Source: Acidimicrobiaceae bacterium
GTDB taxonomy: Bacteria; Actinomycetota; Acidimicrobiia; Acidimicrobiales; RAAP-2
Direction: 5' to 3'
Assembly: GCA_003153575.1 (NCBI GenBank)
Contig: PLZW01000035.1
Location: 78,173 to 142,172, forward strand
DNA length: 64,000 bases
Shown here one piece after another: positions 1-9,423 of this stretch. Below the pieces are notes generated by a model. It saw only the letters and a program-made list of their open reading frames with translations, ran no database searches and was not told where the DNA came from. The position numbers were made by a program, and so were the translations under genes. Every line of letters begins with the position of its first letter. Within the stretch, counting starts at the first letter, position 1.

Positions 1-1209
1 CCGGAGGGTCCGGCCCAGCAGGGCGCCGATGCGGGCCATCTCGGCCGGCCCCATCCCGGTGGTGGTGAGAGCCGCCGTGCCCAGGCGGAGGCCCGACGTG
101 ATGAAGGGCGACCGGGGGTCGTCGGGAATGGTGTTGCGGTTGCAGGTGATGCCGGCCCGGTCGAGTACCTCCTGGGCCTCCTTGCCCGTCAGCTCGGCGT
201 CGAAGGAGCGGAGGTCGCACAGGACCTGGTGATTCTCGGTGCCGCCGGAAACGAGGCGGACGCCCTCGGCCGCCACGGAAGCGGCCAGTGCCTTGGCGTT
301 GGCCACCACCTGGGCCGAGTAGGCGGCGAACTCCGGCCGGGCGGCCTCGGCGAATGCGACCGCCTTGGCGGCGATCACGTTCTCGAGGGGACCACCCTGT
401 AGTCCCGGGAAGATGGCGCCGTCGATGGCCTTGGCGTACTCGGACGCACACACGATGGCGCCGCCCCGGGGGCCGCGCAATGTCTTGTGGGTGGTGAAGG
501 TGACCACGTCGGCCACCCCCACCGGCGACGGGTGGACCCCGCCGGCAATGAGTCCGGCCGGGTGGGCCGCGTCGTACAGGAACTTGGCATCGACCGAGTC
601 GGCGATCTCGCGGAACGGCAGCGGGTCGATGATCCGGGAATAGGCGGTGGAGCCGGCCACGATGAGCTTGGGCCGGTGGGTGCGGGCCAGGTCGGCAACC
701 TGGTCGAAATCGATGATCTCGCCCGGCTTGTCGGGGTCGTCCGTCGCTGCCGACACCCCGTAGGAGACGAAGTTCCACACCTTGGACGTGATCGAGGCCG
801 GCGACCCGTGGGTCAGGTGGCCGCCGTGGTCGAGGCGCATGGCCAGCACCGTGTCACCGGGCTGGAGCAGCGCCTGGTAGGCGGCCAGATTGGCGTTCGA
901 GCCGGCGTGGGGCTGCACGTTGGCGTGCTCGGCACCGAACAGCGCCTTCAAGCGGTCGCGGGCCAGGTCCTCGACCTCGTCGATGACCTGGTTGCCGCCG
1001 TAGTAGCGCCGGCCCGGGTAGCCCTCGGCGTACTTGTTGGTGAGCACGGAGCCGGTGGCGGCCAGCACGGCGGTCGACGTGAAGTTCTCCGAGGCGATCA
1101 GCTGGAGCGTGGTGGACTGGCGATCGACCTCGGCGGCGAGGAGCGAGCGCACCTCGGGGTCGGCGGTCAGCCATGGGTCGAAGGGCGATCCGGACATCGG
1201 GCTGCTCAT
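1..1209 (-). CDS. glyA: Serine hydroxymethyltransferase, 3' end outside the window
   Basis: PLP enzyme that interconverts serine plus tetrahydrofolate with glycine plus methylene-tetrahydrofolate in the cytoplasm. The frame is open from the ATG to the window edge (403 codons, no stop), so about 20 C-terminal residues are missing. Family hallmarks seen on translation are LIASENF near residue 30, [13 protein letters not shown] near 50, the PLP-lysine motif [12 protein letters not shown], and GTENHQ toward the C-terminus. The start overlaps the stop of rpiB as ATGA, so the two genes are translationally coupled. Identification rests on motif recognition and is secure. Confidence 0.96.
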   Translation of the reverse strand, partial: MSSPMSGSPFDPWLTADPEVRSLLAAEVDRQSTTLQLIASENFTSTAVLAATGSVLTNKYAEGYPGRRYYGGNQVIDEVEDLARDRLKALFGAEHANVQPHAGSNANLAAYQALLQPGDTVLAMRLDHGGHLTHGSPASITSKVWNFVSYGVSAATDDPDKPGEIIDFDQVADLARTHRPKLIVAGSTAYSRIIDPLPFREIADSVDAKFLYDAAHPAGLIAGGVHPSPVGVADVVTFTTHKTLRGPRGGAIVCASEYAKAIDGAIFPGLQGGPLENVIAAKAVAFAEAARPEFAAYSAQVVANAKALAASVAAEGVRLVSGGTENHQVLCDLRSFDAELTGKEAQEVLDRAGITCNRNTIPDDPRSPFITSGLRLGTAALTTTGMGPAEMARIGALLGRTLR

Positions 1210-1658
1210 GGGGTCGGCTGCCTTTCCTGGTCGGTGATCTGCTCGATGCGCCGTTGGTGGCGCCCACCGGCGAACGCGGTGGTGAGGAAGGCGTCGACGG
1301 CGTCCATGGCCTCGGCCCGCCCCGTGGTCCGCTCCCCCAGGCACAGCACGTTGGCGTCGTTGTGGCTCCGGGCCAGGAGGGCGGTGGTCGAGTCGTGGAC
1401 CACCGCAGCCCGGATGCCGCGCACCTTGTTGGCGGCCATGCCGATGCCGATGCCCGTGCCGCACACGCACACGCCCCGCTCGGCCCGCCCTTCGGCCACC
1501 GCCTCGCCCACGGCCCGGCCGAAGAGGGGGTAGTCGACCGAGACCTCGGCGGAATCGGTGCCCAGGTCGAGCACCTCGTGCCCCGCCCCCGTCAGGCGGG
1601 CGATGGTCTCCGTCTTCAGGGCGTAGCCCGCGTGGTCCGAGCCCACGGCGATGCGCAT
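1206..1658 (-). CDS. rpiB: Ribose-5-phosphate isomerase B
   Basis: Isomerises ribose-5-phosphate and ribulose-5-phosphate in the non-oxidative pentose phosphate pathway. The 150-residue length fits the RpiB/LacAB family. The N-terminal [10 protein letters not shown] motif and the [15 protein letters not shown] loop with the active-site Cys are both present, as is the R-A-A-V-V-H-D stretch typical of the family. It is the first gene of a two-gene unit with glyA, overlapping by 4 nt. The chosen ATG sits 6 nt after a TACACT box, which suggests a leaderless mRNA. Confidence 0.95.
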   Translation of the reverse strand: MRIAVGSDHAGYALKTETIARLTGAGHEVLDLGTDSAEVSVDYPLFGRAVGEAVAEGRAERGVCVCGTGIGIGMAANKVRGIRAAVVHDSTTALLARSHNDANVLCLGERTTGRAEAMDAVDAFLTTAFAGGRHQRRIEQITDQERQPTP

Positions 1659-1664
1659 GGACCG

Positions 1665-1670
1665 AGTGTA
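1665..1670 (-). promoter_or_regulatory. -10 box of rpiB-glyA, probably leaderless
   Basis: TACACT ends 6 nt before the rpiB ATG, and no Shine-Dalgarno sequence lies between. No clear -35 hexamer was found at the expected distance. Confidence 0.45.
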
Positions 1671-1738
1671 CCGAGCGCGTGGGGGTCGGATCGGAGCGGA
1701 ATCGACCCTTTCCGGGCCACCGGTAGGCTCGACGGACG

Positions 1739-3337
1739 ATGACGATCGACCCTGCCACCCCGGTGGTCGTGGGCGTCGGCCAGGTGACCAACCGACCCCA
1801 TACCGAGGGGGAGGGCTCGCTGGCCGACCGCCCCGAGCCTCTGGGCCTCATGTTGGACGCCGTCCACGCCGCGGTGGAGGACTGCGACGGTGCTTCTCCA
1901 GGCGGAAAGGCGCCGGCCGGACGGTCCCTCCTCGCCCGGGCCGGGTCGCTGCGGGTGGCCAACCCGTTGAGCTGGCACTACGTCGACCCGGGTGCCCTCC
2001 TGGCCGAGGAGCTGGGCATCGAGCCCAAGCAGACCCTGGTCACGACGACCGGTGGGAACAACCCGCAGTCGTTGGTCAACGCCACCGCCCTGGCCATCGG
2101 CCGGGGTGAGCTGGACGTGGCCGTGATCGCCGGGGCCGACTGCCACTACACCCAGGCGGCGGCCCGCCGGCACCCCGACCGGCCCCTGCTGCCGTGGACC
2201 GTCCAGCCGGGGGACACCGAGCCGCCCACCCTGTTCGGGAGCGACCGGCGGGGGACGACCCGGTCCGAGGAGGAGCGCGGCCTCGACCTGCCCATCCACG
2301 TGTTCCCCCTGTTCGAGAACGCCCTGCGGGCCGAGTCGGGGCGCACCCTCGCCGAGCACCTGATCCACATCGGCGCCCTGTGGTCCCGGTTCTCCGAGGT
2401 GGCGGCGGACAACCCCCACGCCTGGATCCGGGAGTCGATGACGGCCGACGAGCTCATCACCGTCACCGAGGCCAACCGGATGATCGCCTATCCGTACACC
2501 AAGCTGATGACGGCCAACCTCCAGGTCGACCAAGGGGCGGCAGCCATCCTGTGTACGGCCGCCGCCGCCGAAGCCGCTGGCATCCCCCGTGACCGGTGGG
2601 TCTTCCCGCTGACCGGTGCGGACGCCGAGGACCACTGGTTCCTCTCCCACCGTGCCGACTTCCACTCGTCTCCCGCCATCCGCCTGGCCGCTTCCTCTGC
2701 GCTCGCCCTGGCCGACACCTCGGTCGACGAGGTCGCCCACCTCGACCTCTACTCCTGCTTCCCGTCGGCCGTCGAGATCGCGGCGACCGAACTCGGCGTG
2801 ACCGACCACGACTCGAGGCGTCCGCTGACGGTGACGGGCGGGCTCACCTTTGCCGGCGGTCCCGGCAACAACTACGGGACCCACGCGCTGGCCGCCATGG
2901 TCGGGACCCTGCGCGAGGCACCGGGGACGCTGGGCCTCGCCACCGGGCTCGGCTGGTACGTGTCCAAGCACAGCATCGGGATCTACGGCACCGACCCGCC
3001 GGTCGCCCGGTCCCACGACGACGACGGACTGCCCGACGGCACCGTCGTCGAGACGGCGGCGGGCTTCGCCTGGGCCGACCCCCAGGCGGCGGTGGGATCG
3101 CTCCCCCAGTGCTCCCCCGACGCCGATGCCAAGGGCGAGGTCACCGTCGAGACCTACTCGGTATCGTTCGGACGCGACGGTTCGCCCGAGCGGGCCGTGG
3201 TGGCCTGCCGCACCCCGGAGGGGCGTCGGGCCTGGGCCAAGGTGACCGAGCCGGACCACCTGGCGGTCCTGGTGACCGAGGAGGGTTGCGGCCGGCTCGC
3301 CACCCTGCGCCCCGACGGCCGGGTCGATCTGCGCTGA
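1739..3337 (+). CDS. Thiolase-like protein type 1 (acetyl-CoA acetyltransferase-like)
   Basis: A 532-residue thiolase-superfamily protein. It begins with [13 protein letters not shown], typical of the mycobacterial type 1 thiolase-like proteins (TLP1), and has the C-terminal [18 protein letters not shown] segment of the thiolase core. The last roughly 80 residues ([11 protein letters not shown] onward) look like the extra OB-like C-terminal domain of TLP1. The expected nucleophile segment reads [13 protein letters not shown], with no Cys, so classical thiolytic cleavage is doubtful. The real substrate cannot be read from the sequence. The gene stands alone on the plus strand and converges on the next gene with a 7-nt gap. 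A TAGGCT box lies 9 nt before the ATG. Confidence 0.8.
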   Translation: MTIDPATPVVVGVGQVTNRPHTEGEGSLADRPEPLGLMLDAVHAAVEDCDGASPGGKAPAGRSLLARAGSLRVANPLSWHYVDPGALLAEELGIEPKQTLVTTTGGNNPQSLVNATALAIGRGELDVAVIAGADCHYTQAAARRHPDRPLLPWTVQPGDTEPPTLFGSDRRGTTRSEEERGLDLPIHVFPLFENALRAESGRTLAEHLIHIGALWSRFSEVAADNPHAWIRESMTADELITVTEANRMIAYPYTKLMTANLQVDQGAAAILCTAAAAEAAGIPRDRWVFPLTGADAEDHWFLSHRADFHSSPAIRLAASSALALADTSVDEVAHLDLYSCFPSAVEIAATELGVTDHDSRRPLTVTGGLTFAGGPGNNYGTHALAAMVGTLREAPGTLGLATGLGWYVSKHSIGIYGTDPPVARSHDDDGLPDGTVVETAAGFAWADPQAAVGSLPQCSPDADAKGEVTVETYSVSFGRDGSPERAVVACRTPEGRRAWAKVTEPDHLAVLVTEEGCGRLATLRPDGRVDLR

Positions 3338-3344
3338 GCCGACC

Positions 3345-4451
3345 CTAGGTGCTCGTCGCCTCGAGCTCGGGGGCCGACCCCCCGTGGTCGCGGTACCGGT
3401 GGCGGAACACGGCGTAGGCGACCGGTCCGGCCAGCATGGGCAGCCAGTAGGAGGCCAGCCGGTAGGCCAGAGTGGCCAGCACCGCCTCCGCCCCGGTGAG
3501 GCCGGCCAGGGCCAGGAATCCGGCCAGGCTCGCCTCCACCACCCCGATGCCGCCCGGGGTGATGGGGAGGAGGCCGATGACGCCGGCCACCGCGTACGCC
3601 AGAAGGATCAGCGACGGGCGCGGGCCGGCGCCCACGGCTCGCACGCAGAACAGCAGGCACAGGTAGTCGAACACCAGCCGGCCCACCGACAGCAGGGCCG
3701 CCTGCCACCACTGCTCACCGAGCACGGTGCGGATGACGTTGCGCTGGTCGAGGAGGCGCTCGGGCAGGCCCTCTATGGGCGCCCGCTTCTTCCACACCCG
3801 GTTGCGCACGGCCTGGGCCGCTTTGCCGGCCCACAGCAGTGGCCCATCGGTGGCCATCACCACCGCGCCGAAGGCGGTGAACAGCACGAAGCCGATGGCC
3901 CCGACCCACGCCGCATGGGACAGGTCCGAGGCCACCGGGGCCCCGAAGATGACCACCGGCAGCACGAACACCGGCAGGGCCAGCAGACCGCCGATGCCCA
4001 GGAACGAAAAGGCGGTCAGGCCGCTGACCGACTCGGTGGCGTCCATGCCGGCCGTGCCCAGCATCCGGAACTGGACGGCCGCCCCGGCCGCCGCGCCGCC
4101 CGGCACGATGAGCGAGATGGCGTTGCCGGCCAGCTGGGCGGTGATCACCGCGAACCAGGCCTTGGTCCGCAGGGCGATCCGCTGGAGGGCGAACGTGCAG
4201 GCGAAGTGGGCGCCCTCGGCCACCACCGCCGGGATGAACCACAGGAAGTTCAGCTCGACCAGGCGGGGCCAGGAGTGGAGCACCGAGAGGACGCTGGGGG
4301 CCACCAGGTAGAGGACCACACCGGTCAGGGTGATCCCGATCGACCGCCAGATCAGTGCCTTCCACCGGATCGGCCGGTGCTGCTGCTCTTCGAACTGGGC
4401 CTCGAACGACCGGGGGTTGGCGTCGTCGGGGGGACGCGCGGTGGCCGTCAT
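3345..4451 (-). CDS. Flippase-like membrane protein (LPG synthase TM-domain / UPF0104 family)
   Basis: A 368-residue polytopic membrane protein. A hydrophilic N-terminus of about 30 residues is followed by roughly eight hydrophobic segments. The family-defining motif TPGGIGVVEASL occurs near residue 298, and an upstream VPGGAAAGAAVQF repeats the GG(x)G pattern. Relatives include the membrane domain of lysylphosphatidylglycerol synthase (MprF) and predicted lipid or glycolipid flippases. No soluble aminoacyl-transferase domain is present here, so MprF activity itself is not supported. It lies 46 nt downstream of the serine hydrolase on the same strand and may share its transcript. A GGAGG-like site precedes the ATG. 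Confidence 0.82.
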   Translation of the reverse strand: MTATARPPDDANPRSFEAQFEEQQHRPIRWKALIWRSIGITLTGVVLYLVAPSVLSVLHSWPRLVELNFLWFIPAVVAEGAHFACTFALQRIALRTKAWFAVITAQLAGNAISLIVPGGAAAGAAVQFRMLGTAGMDATESVSGLTAFSFLGIGGLLALPVFVLPVVIFGAPVASDLSHAAWVGAIGFVLFTAFGAVVMATDGPLLWAGKAAQAVRNRVWKKRAPIEGLPERLLDQRNVIRTVLGEQWWQAALLSVGRLVFDYLCLLFCVRAVGAGPRPSLILLAYAVAGVIGLLPITPGGIGVVEASLAGFLALAGLTGAEAVLATLAYRLASYWLPMLAGPVAYAVFRHRYRDHGGSAPELEATST

Positions 4452-4497
4452 GTCCTCACCGTTCCCTCCGACCGTCGGTCACCTTCGGCCCGTACCC

Positions 4498-5628
4498 TCA
4501 GCCTCCGGCCAGGCCCATGACCGCCGCCAGGCCGATGTTGGCGCCGCGCAGGTCGCCCTGGAGGCCGGCCTCCATGCGGTTCATGGCGTAACAGACGGTC
4601 AGGTCGGCGTCCTGGTCCATCACGATGAGCGAACCGCCGTAGCCGCCCCAGAAGCAGGCTCGGGGCCCGATGGGCATCATGCCCGAGCTCAGTCCGTAGC
4701 CCATGCCGAAGCGGTACTCGGCCCCGAGGATCAGGTCGGTGCCGTGGATCTGCTCGTCGAAGATCCGCTCGCACCCGGCCTCCGACAGGAGCCGGACGCC
4801 CCGGGCCTGTCCCTTCCCCGCTACGACCGACTGCACCAGCGCCACCGACAGGGCGTTGCCGTGCCCGTTGGCCGCCGGGATCTCGGCCCTGCGCCACCAG
4901 GTCTCCCTCGGGTAGGTGGCGTCCAGCTTCGGGTTGGTCATGGTCCGGATGACGAGCTCCGACGGCTTGAAGGCCTCCAGGTCGATCGGGGGCGGGGGGA
5001 TCACCATCGACACCCGGTGGTCCTCCGATTCGGGCAGGCCGATGGAGAAGTCGGCACCGAGCGGCTTGGCCACCTCGGAGGCGAACCAGGCACCGATGGT
5101 CGTGCCGGTGATGCGCCGGACCACCTCGCCGATGAGGTAGCCCTGGGTGACGGCGTGGTACCCGGAGGCGGTGCCCGGCTCCCACCACGGCTCCTGGGCG
5201 GCCAGGACCGACGTGCACTTGTCCCAGTCGGCCAGGTCCTCGGGGGCCATCGGCTCGGCCCACCCGGACAGGCCGGCGGTGTGGGACATCAGGTGACGGA
5301 CCTCGATGGCCTCTTTCCCTTGGGACGCGAACTCGGGCCAGTAGCGGGCGACCGGCGCATAGAAGTCGAGCTCGCCCCGGTCGGCCAGCATCAGGGCGCA
5401 CAGGAACGTCATGGTCTTGGTGGTCGACCAGACATTGGTGATGGTGTCCTTCTGCCACGGCGCGGTGCCGGCCTCGTCGACCGCGCCGCCCCAGATGTCC
5501 ACCACCGGTTCGCCGCCGAGCAGGACGGCGACCGAGGCCCCGACGTCGGTGCCGGCGTCGAGGCTGGCCGACAACGTGGTGGCCACCCCCTCGAACCTCG
5601 GTTCCCAGGTCCCCTGGATGTCGGCCAT
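4498..5628 (-). CDS. Serine hydrolase, class C beta-lactamase / esterase EstB fold
   Basis: A 376-residue serine hydrolase of the penicillin-binding-protein fold. The nucleophile motif is S68-T-T-K71 and the likely catalytic tyrosine is Y157 in the GYHAV motif, with HTAGLSGW typical of the family before it. There is no signal peptide, which argues for a cytoplasmic esterase or lipase rather than a secreted beta-lactamase. The natural substrate is unknown. The ATG at 5628 was preferred to one 45 nt upstream because GGGAGGA precedes it at good spacing. Its 5' region is shared with divergent greA. Confidence 0.85.
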   Translation of the reverse strand: MADIQGTWEPRFEGVATTLSASLDAGTDVGASVAVLLGGEPVVDIWGGAVDEAGTAPWQKDTITNVWSTTKTMTFLCALMLADRGELDFYAPVARYWPEFASQGKEAIEVRHLMSHTAGLSGWAEPMAPEDLADWDKCTSVLAAQEPWWEPGTASGYHAVTQGYLIGEVVRRITGTTIGAWFASEVAKPLGADFSIGLPESEDHRVSMVIPPPPIDLEAFKPSELVIRTMTNPKLDATYPRETWWRRAEIPAANGHGNALSVALVQSVVAGKGQARGVRLLSEAGCERIFDEQIHGTDLILGAEYRFGMGYGLSSGMMPIGPRACFWGGYGGSLIVMDQDADLTVCYAMNRMEAGLQGDLRGANIGLAAVMGLAGG

Positions 5629-5829
5629 GGTGGTATTCCTCCCTCGTGCGGCGTTGCCGCCCGATTGTTCCACGGGCGGTGCGCCCGGGACCGGATCGGC
5701 GGTTCCGGTGGCCCGGCCGATACCGGAGCGCCGGGTCCGGTCTACCCCGGCGGCGCCCGGATCCGTGCGCCGGTCCCCGGACCCGACAGCCCGCCTCTGG
5801 CGACGTGCCGACGGGTGCCTGGGAACCGT

Positions 5830-5835
5830 TACCCT
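5830..5835 (+). promoter_or_regulatory. -10 box of greA-leuC-leuD
   Basis: TACCCT ends 8 nt before the GTG start of greA, without a ribosome-binding site between. It would drive greA and probably leuCD. Confidence 0.4.
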
Positions 5836-5843
5836 GGTACCTC

Positions 5844-6329
5844 GTGAGTGACACGCCCGACACCCAGCTGACCCGTGACACCTACGAGCGCCTCCGGGCC
5901 GAACTCGAGGACCTGACGACGCGCGGCCGGGTGGAGATCGCCGCCCTCATCGAGACGGCCCGTGCCCTCGGCGACCTGAAGGAGAACGGCGACTACCACG
6001 CGGCCAAGGACAGCCAGGGGAAGATGGAGTCGCGGATCCGCCAGCTCGAGCGCATGCTGAAGACCGCCACCGTGGTCGACGCCGCCGCCACGTCGGACGG
6101 CACGGTCGCCCACGGATCCGTCGTCACCCTCCGCTACGAGGGCGACGACGAGGACGACACCACCGACTACTTCGTCGGCTCCATCGAGGAACGCCAGGGC
6201 GACCTGACCGTGGTGTCGCCCGGCTCGCCGCTCGGCCAGGCCCTGATCGGGCACGCGCCGGGCGAGTCCGTCGAGTACGCCGCCCCCGGCGGCAACCTCC
6301 GGGTCGCAATCGTCCGGATCGGAGCCTGA
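5844..6329 (+). CDS. greA: Transcription elongation factor GreA
   Basis: Rescues backtracked RNA polymerase by stimulating transcript cleavage. The 161-residue product has the usual coiled-coil N-terminus, the acidic tip [13 protein letters not shown] with D44 and E47, and the C-terminal FKBP-like domain ending [16 protein letters not shown]. The open frame extends upstream, but homology begins at the GTG chosen here ([10 protein letters not shown]), which also fits the -10 position. leuC follows after 4 nt, so the elongation factor is probably cotranscribed with leucine biosynthesis genes. Confidence 0.95.
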   Translation: MSDTPDTQLTRDTYERLRAELEDLTTRGRVEIAALIETARALGDLKENGDYHAAKDSQGKMESRIRQLERMLKTATVVDAAATSDGTVAHGSVVTLRYEGDDEDDTTDYFVGSIEERQGDLTVVSPGSPLGQALIGHAPGESVEYAAPGGNLRVAIVRIGA

Positions 6330-6333
6330 GCAC

Positions 6334-7743
6334 GTGACCGAGCCGCGCACCCTGTCCGAGAAGGTCTGGGACAGCCACGTCGTCCACGCCGGGGGGACCG
6401 AGGAGCCCGACCTCCTCTTCATCGACCTCCACCTAGTCCACGAGGTCACGTCGCCCCAGGCCTTCGACGGCCTGCGGCTGGCCGGCCGCACCGTCCACCG
6501 CCCGGACCTCACCATCGCCACCGCCGATCACAACGTGCCGACCACCGACATCGACAAGCCCGTGGCCGACCCGGTGTCGGCCAAGCAGCTGTCGGTGCTG
6601 AACGCCAACTGCGCCGAGTTCGGGATCACCTGCTATCCGATGGGCGACGCCAACCAGGGCATCGTCCACATCATCGGGCCCGAGCAGGGCCTCACCCAAC
6701 CGGGCATGACCATCGTGTGCGGTGACAGCCACACCTCGACCCACGGGGCCTTCGGGGCCCTGGCCTTCGGGATCGGGACGAGCGAAGTCGAGCACGTGCT
6801 GGCCACCCAGACCCTTCCCCAGCGACGCCCGGCCACCATGGCCGTCACCATCGACGGCGACCTGCCCGCCGGCGTCACCGCCAAGGACCTCGTGCTGGCC
6901 GTCATCGGCCGGATCGGGACGGGTGGTGGCAGCGGCCACGTCATCGAGTACCGCGGCTCGGCCGTCGAAGGGCTCTCCATGGAGGGCCGCATGACGGTCT
7001 GCAACATGTCGATCGAGGGCGGGGCCCGGGCCGGCATGATCGCCCCCGACGACACCACGTTCGCCTACCTCGAGCACCGGGACCACGCCTCGAAGGGTGT
7101 GGCGTGGGAGCAGGCGCTCGACTACTGGCGGTCGCTGCCGACCGACCCGGCGGCCACCTTCGCCAAAGAGGTCGTGCTGGACGCGACCGGGCTCGCCCCG
7201 TACGTCACCTGGGGGACCAACCCGGCCCAGGTCACCCGCATCGACGGCACGGTGCCCGAACCGGACTCGTTCGACACGCCGGCCGAGCAGGAGGCCGCAG
7301 CCCGGGCGCTCGACTACATGGGCCTGGTGGGAGGCACGCCCCTCGCCGAGGTGGCGGTCGACACCGTCTTCATCGGCTCGTGCACCAACGGGCGGATCGA
7401 GGATCTGCGGGCCGCGGCCGACGTGCTGCGGGGGCGGAAGGTGAAGTCCGGCATGCGGGCCCTCGTCGTTCCCGGCTCGCACCGCGTCAAGGCCCAGGCC
7501 GAGACCGAGGGCCTCGACCGGGTCTTCACCGACTCGGGCTTCGACTGGCGGGAGCCGGGGTGTTCGATGTGCCTCGCCATGAACCCCGACAAGCTGGCGC
7601 CCGGCGAGCGGGCCGCCTCCACCTCCAACCGGAACTTCGAGGGTCGCCAGGGCCGCGGTGGGCGCACCCACCTGGTGTCGCCGGCGGTGGCCGCGGCCAC
7701 CGCCGTGGCCGGCCGGTTCGCCACACCGGAAGAGCTCAGCTGA
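6334..7743 (+). CDS. leuC: 3-isopropylmalate dehydratase large subunit
   Basis: With LeuD it isomerises 2-isopropylmalate to 3-isopropylmalate in leucine synthesis, using a 4Fe-4S cluster of the aconitase type. The 469 residues match the family. Cluster ligands are C350 (GSCTNGR), C410 and C413 (CSMCLAM). [13 protein letters not shown] and [18 protein letters not shown] are further signature stretches. Translation starts at GTG 4 nt after greA, and the stop overlaps the leuD ATG by one base (TGATG). Confidence 0.97.
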   Translation: MTEPRTLSEKVWDSHVVHAGGTEEPDLLFIDLHLVHEVTSPQAFDGLRLAGRTVHRPDLTIATADHNVPTTDIDKPVADPVSAKQLSVLNANCAEFGITCYPMGDANQGIVHIIGPEQGLTQPGMTIVCGDSHTSTHGAFGALAFGIGTSEVEHVLATQTLPQRRPATMAVTIDGDLPAGVTAKDLVLAVIGRIGTGGGSGHVIEYRGSAVEGLSMEGRMTVCNMSIEGGARAGMIAPDDTTFAYLEHRDHASKGVAWEQALDYWRSLPTDPAATFAKEVVLDATGLAPYVTWGTNPAQVTRIDGTVPEPDSFDTPAEQEAAARALDYMGLVGGTPLAEVAVDTVFIGSCTNGRIEDLRAAADVLRGRKVKSGMRALVVPGSHRVKAQAETEGLDRVFTDSGFDWREPGCSMCLAMNPDKLAPGERAASTSNRNFEGRQGRGGRTHLVSPAVAAATAVAGRFATPEELS

Positions 7744-8336
7744 TGGACGCCGTGCAGATGGTGACCGGTCGCGGCGTGCCACTCGACCGTTCGGACGTGG
7801 ACACCGACCAGATCATCCCGTCGGACTGGCTGAAGCGGGTCGAACGCACCGGGTTCGGCGCCGGACTGTTCAGCGAGTGGCGCGACGACCGCGACTTCGT
7901 GCTCAATCACGAGGAGTACGCCGGAGCCACCATCCTGGTGGCCGGGCCCAACTTCGGCACCGGATCGTCACGGGAGCACGCCGTGTGGGCGCTGCAGGAC
8001 TACGGCTTCGCCGCCGTCGTCTCCCCGGGGTTCGCCGACATCTTCCGCAACAACTGCACGAAGTCGGGACTGGTACCGGTGCAGGTTGACCCGGCCGTCG
8101 GGCGGGCCCTCCTCGACGCCCTCATCGCGGACCCGGGTCTCGAGATCACCATCGACGTCGAACGGGGGACCCTCGACGCGCCGGCCGCCGGCATCGAGAC
8201 GACGTTCCCGATGGACGAATTCACCCGGGCCCGCCTCCTCAACGGTTGGGACGACATCGGGCTGTCCCTGCGGCACGAGGACGAGATCGTGGCCTACGAG
8301 GCGGGCCGGCAGACCTGGCTGCCCACCACCGTCTAA
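7743..8336 (+). CDS. leuD: 3-isopropylmalate dehydratase small subunit
   Basis: The swivel subunit that completes the LeuC active site. The 197 residues carry VDTDQIIPSDWLKRV and GPNFGTGSSREHAVWAL, both diagnostic for LeuD. It is coupled to leuC through a one-base overlap. A GC-rich inverted repeat about 26 nt after the stop may end the transcript. Confidence 0.97.
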   Translation: MDAVQMVTGRGVPLDRSDVDTDQIIPSDWLKRVERTGFGAGLFSEWRDDRDFVLNHEEYAGATILVAGPNFGTGSSREHAVWALQDYGFAAVVSPGFADIFRNNCTKSGLVPVQVDPAVGRALLDALIADPGLEITIDVERGTLDAPAAGIETTFPMDEFTRARLLNGWDDIGLSLRHEDEIVAYEAGRQTWLPTTV

Positions 8337-8361
8337 CTGGCGCGTCCGCCGTCCGGCATCT

Positions 8362-8376
8362 GCCCGCGGCGCGGGC
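8362..8376 (+). terminator. Possible GC-hairpin terminator of greA-leuCD
   Basis: GCCCGC-GGC-GCGGGC, a 6-bp GC stem with a 3-nt loop 26 nt after the leuD stop. There is no T-run, as is usual for such hairpins in high-GC actinobacteria. Confidence 0.35.
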
Positions 8377-8424
8377 GCGGGACGCTGAGGTCCCGGTGCT
8401 GGGGGTTCGCCCTACGGGGGCGCA

Positions 8425-8438
8425 ACCGACTAGTCGGT
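8425..8438. promoter_or_regulatory. Perfect 14-bp palindrome, possible operator
   Basis: ACCGACTAGTCGGT is a perfect dyad of the size bound by TetR-type dimers. No TetR gene is nearby, and it lies about 290 nt before the next gene. Confidence 0.3.
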
Positions 8439-8692
8439 GCGACCTCCCCGGAGGACGGAGAGCCCGCCGGGTCCCCGGCGCCGACCACCACGAGGGGCAG
8501 GGGGGCAGCCAACGTCGGGGAACCCGGAGGATTGGGAGATGCGGGTCACTCCCCTGCGCCCGCACCCTCGAACTGTTGCCGCCCGCTGGGCGACCGATGT
8601 GTCACGCGGAGTGTTATTCCGCCTTGGAGAATGACCATACACGAATGGGAATCCCGGCACAGGGACGCTTGCCCAGGAACGGGCCGCCGTCA

Positions 8693-8720
8693 TGACCACG
8701 TCAGGTTTGCCCTGCATACT
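8693..8720 (+). promoter_or_regulatory. Promoter of the cytochrome-like membrane gene
   Basis: TGACCA, a 16-nt spacer, then CATACT ending 6 nt before the ATG. This predicts a leaderless mRNA. Confidence 0.4.
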
Positions 8721-8726
8721 GGAAGG

Positions 8727-9395
8727 ATGCCGCCCCGGACGCCGACCGCCCGTCGACGCCGCCCCTCCGGGGGTACTGACCGGTCCGAGCGTGGGATCGA
8801 CGACAATTCGCTGGGCGGGCCGGAGGGCAATGCCCGGCTGACGGGCATGACCGCCGCTGTGCTCCTCGTGCTCCTGGCGGCCGAGGGCCTGACCCTCCTG
8901 CAGGTGCACTCCCTCATCACCCCGCACGTGGTGATCGGCATGGTGCTGGTGCCGTTCGTGGCCGTCAAGATGGCCTCGACCTCTTGGCGCATGGCCAAGT
9001 ACTACCTGGGCTCGCCCCCCTACCTCGCCCGCGGGGCACCGCCGCTGCTCCTCCGCCTCCTCGGCCCGGTCGTGGTGCTCGCGACGGTGGCCGTCTTCGC
9101 GTCGGGGATCGCCCTGCTGCTGGTGCCCCATTCGTGGCGCTCGTCGATGTTCTTCCTGCACAAGGTCACGTTCGTCCTATGGTTCGGGGCCATGGCCGTC
9201 CACGTGCTCGGTCACGTGCTCGACACCAGCAAGCTGGCGCCGGCCGACTTCGTCGCCCGGACACGGTCCCAGGTGCGCGGCGCCGGGGCCCGCCTGTGGG
9301 CGCTGGCCGCCTCCCTCGTCGTCGGCATCCTGCTCGCCGTGGCCATGGCCCCGACGATCGGGCCGTGGGTGGCCACCGGCGGCAGGGGCGGCTGA
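8727..9395 (+). CDS. Four-helix membrane protein, b-type cytochrome-like
   Basis: A 222-residue protein with a basic, disordered N-terminus of about 45 residues and four predicted membrane helices. Histidines sit in or at helices in a pattern seen in b561/DUF4405-type haem proteins: HSLITPHVVIGMVLV in helix 2 and FFLHKVTFVLWFGAMAVHVLGH in helices 3-4. This is resemblance, not proof of haem binding. The longer frame could start upstream, but the ATG used here follows a -10 box by 6 nt and GGAAGG directly abuts it. It precedes a two-component system and a redox cluster, which supports an electron-transfer or redox-sensing role in the membrane. Confidence 0.6.
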   Translation: MPPRTPTARRRRPSGGTDRSERGIDDNSLGGPEGNARLTGMTAAVLLVLLAAEGLTLLQVHSLITPHVVIGMVLVPFVAVKMASTSWRMAKYYLGSPPYLARGAPPLLLRLLGPVVVLATVAVFASGIALLLVPHSWRSSMFFLHKVTFVLWFGAMAVHVLGHVLDTSKLAPADFVARTRSQVRGAGARLWALAASLVVGILLAVAMAPTIGPWVATGGRGG

Positions 9396-9409
9396 TCCAT
9401 TCCGTGGGT

Positions 9410-9415
9410 CACAAT
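9410..9415 (+). promoter_or_regulatory. -10 box of the two-component operon
   Basis: CACAAT ends 8 nt before the response-regulator ATG, in the short gap after the membrane gene. Weak evidence for a separate promoter. Confidence 0.3.
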
Positions 9416-9423
9416 GACCACCG

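Larger units (their letters stand above)
8337..8726. other. 390-nt non-coding interval after leuD
   Basis: No convincing gene on either strand. It holds a GC hairpin near its left end, a perfect 14-bp palindrome, several G- and C-runs able to fold, and the promoter of the next gene at its right end. I could not match it to a riboswitch or small-RNA class by eye. Confidence 0.5.

Noticed and set aside
487..1533. Long plus-strand frame opposite glyA and rpiB
   Set aside because: Arg/Gly/Val-rich antisense shadow; the minus strand encodes clear enzymes with conserved motifs.
8337..8726. c-di-AMP or cobalamin riboswitch
   Set aside because: The conserved core strings of these classes are not present, and the downstream gene is not a typical target.
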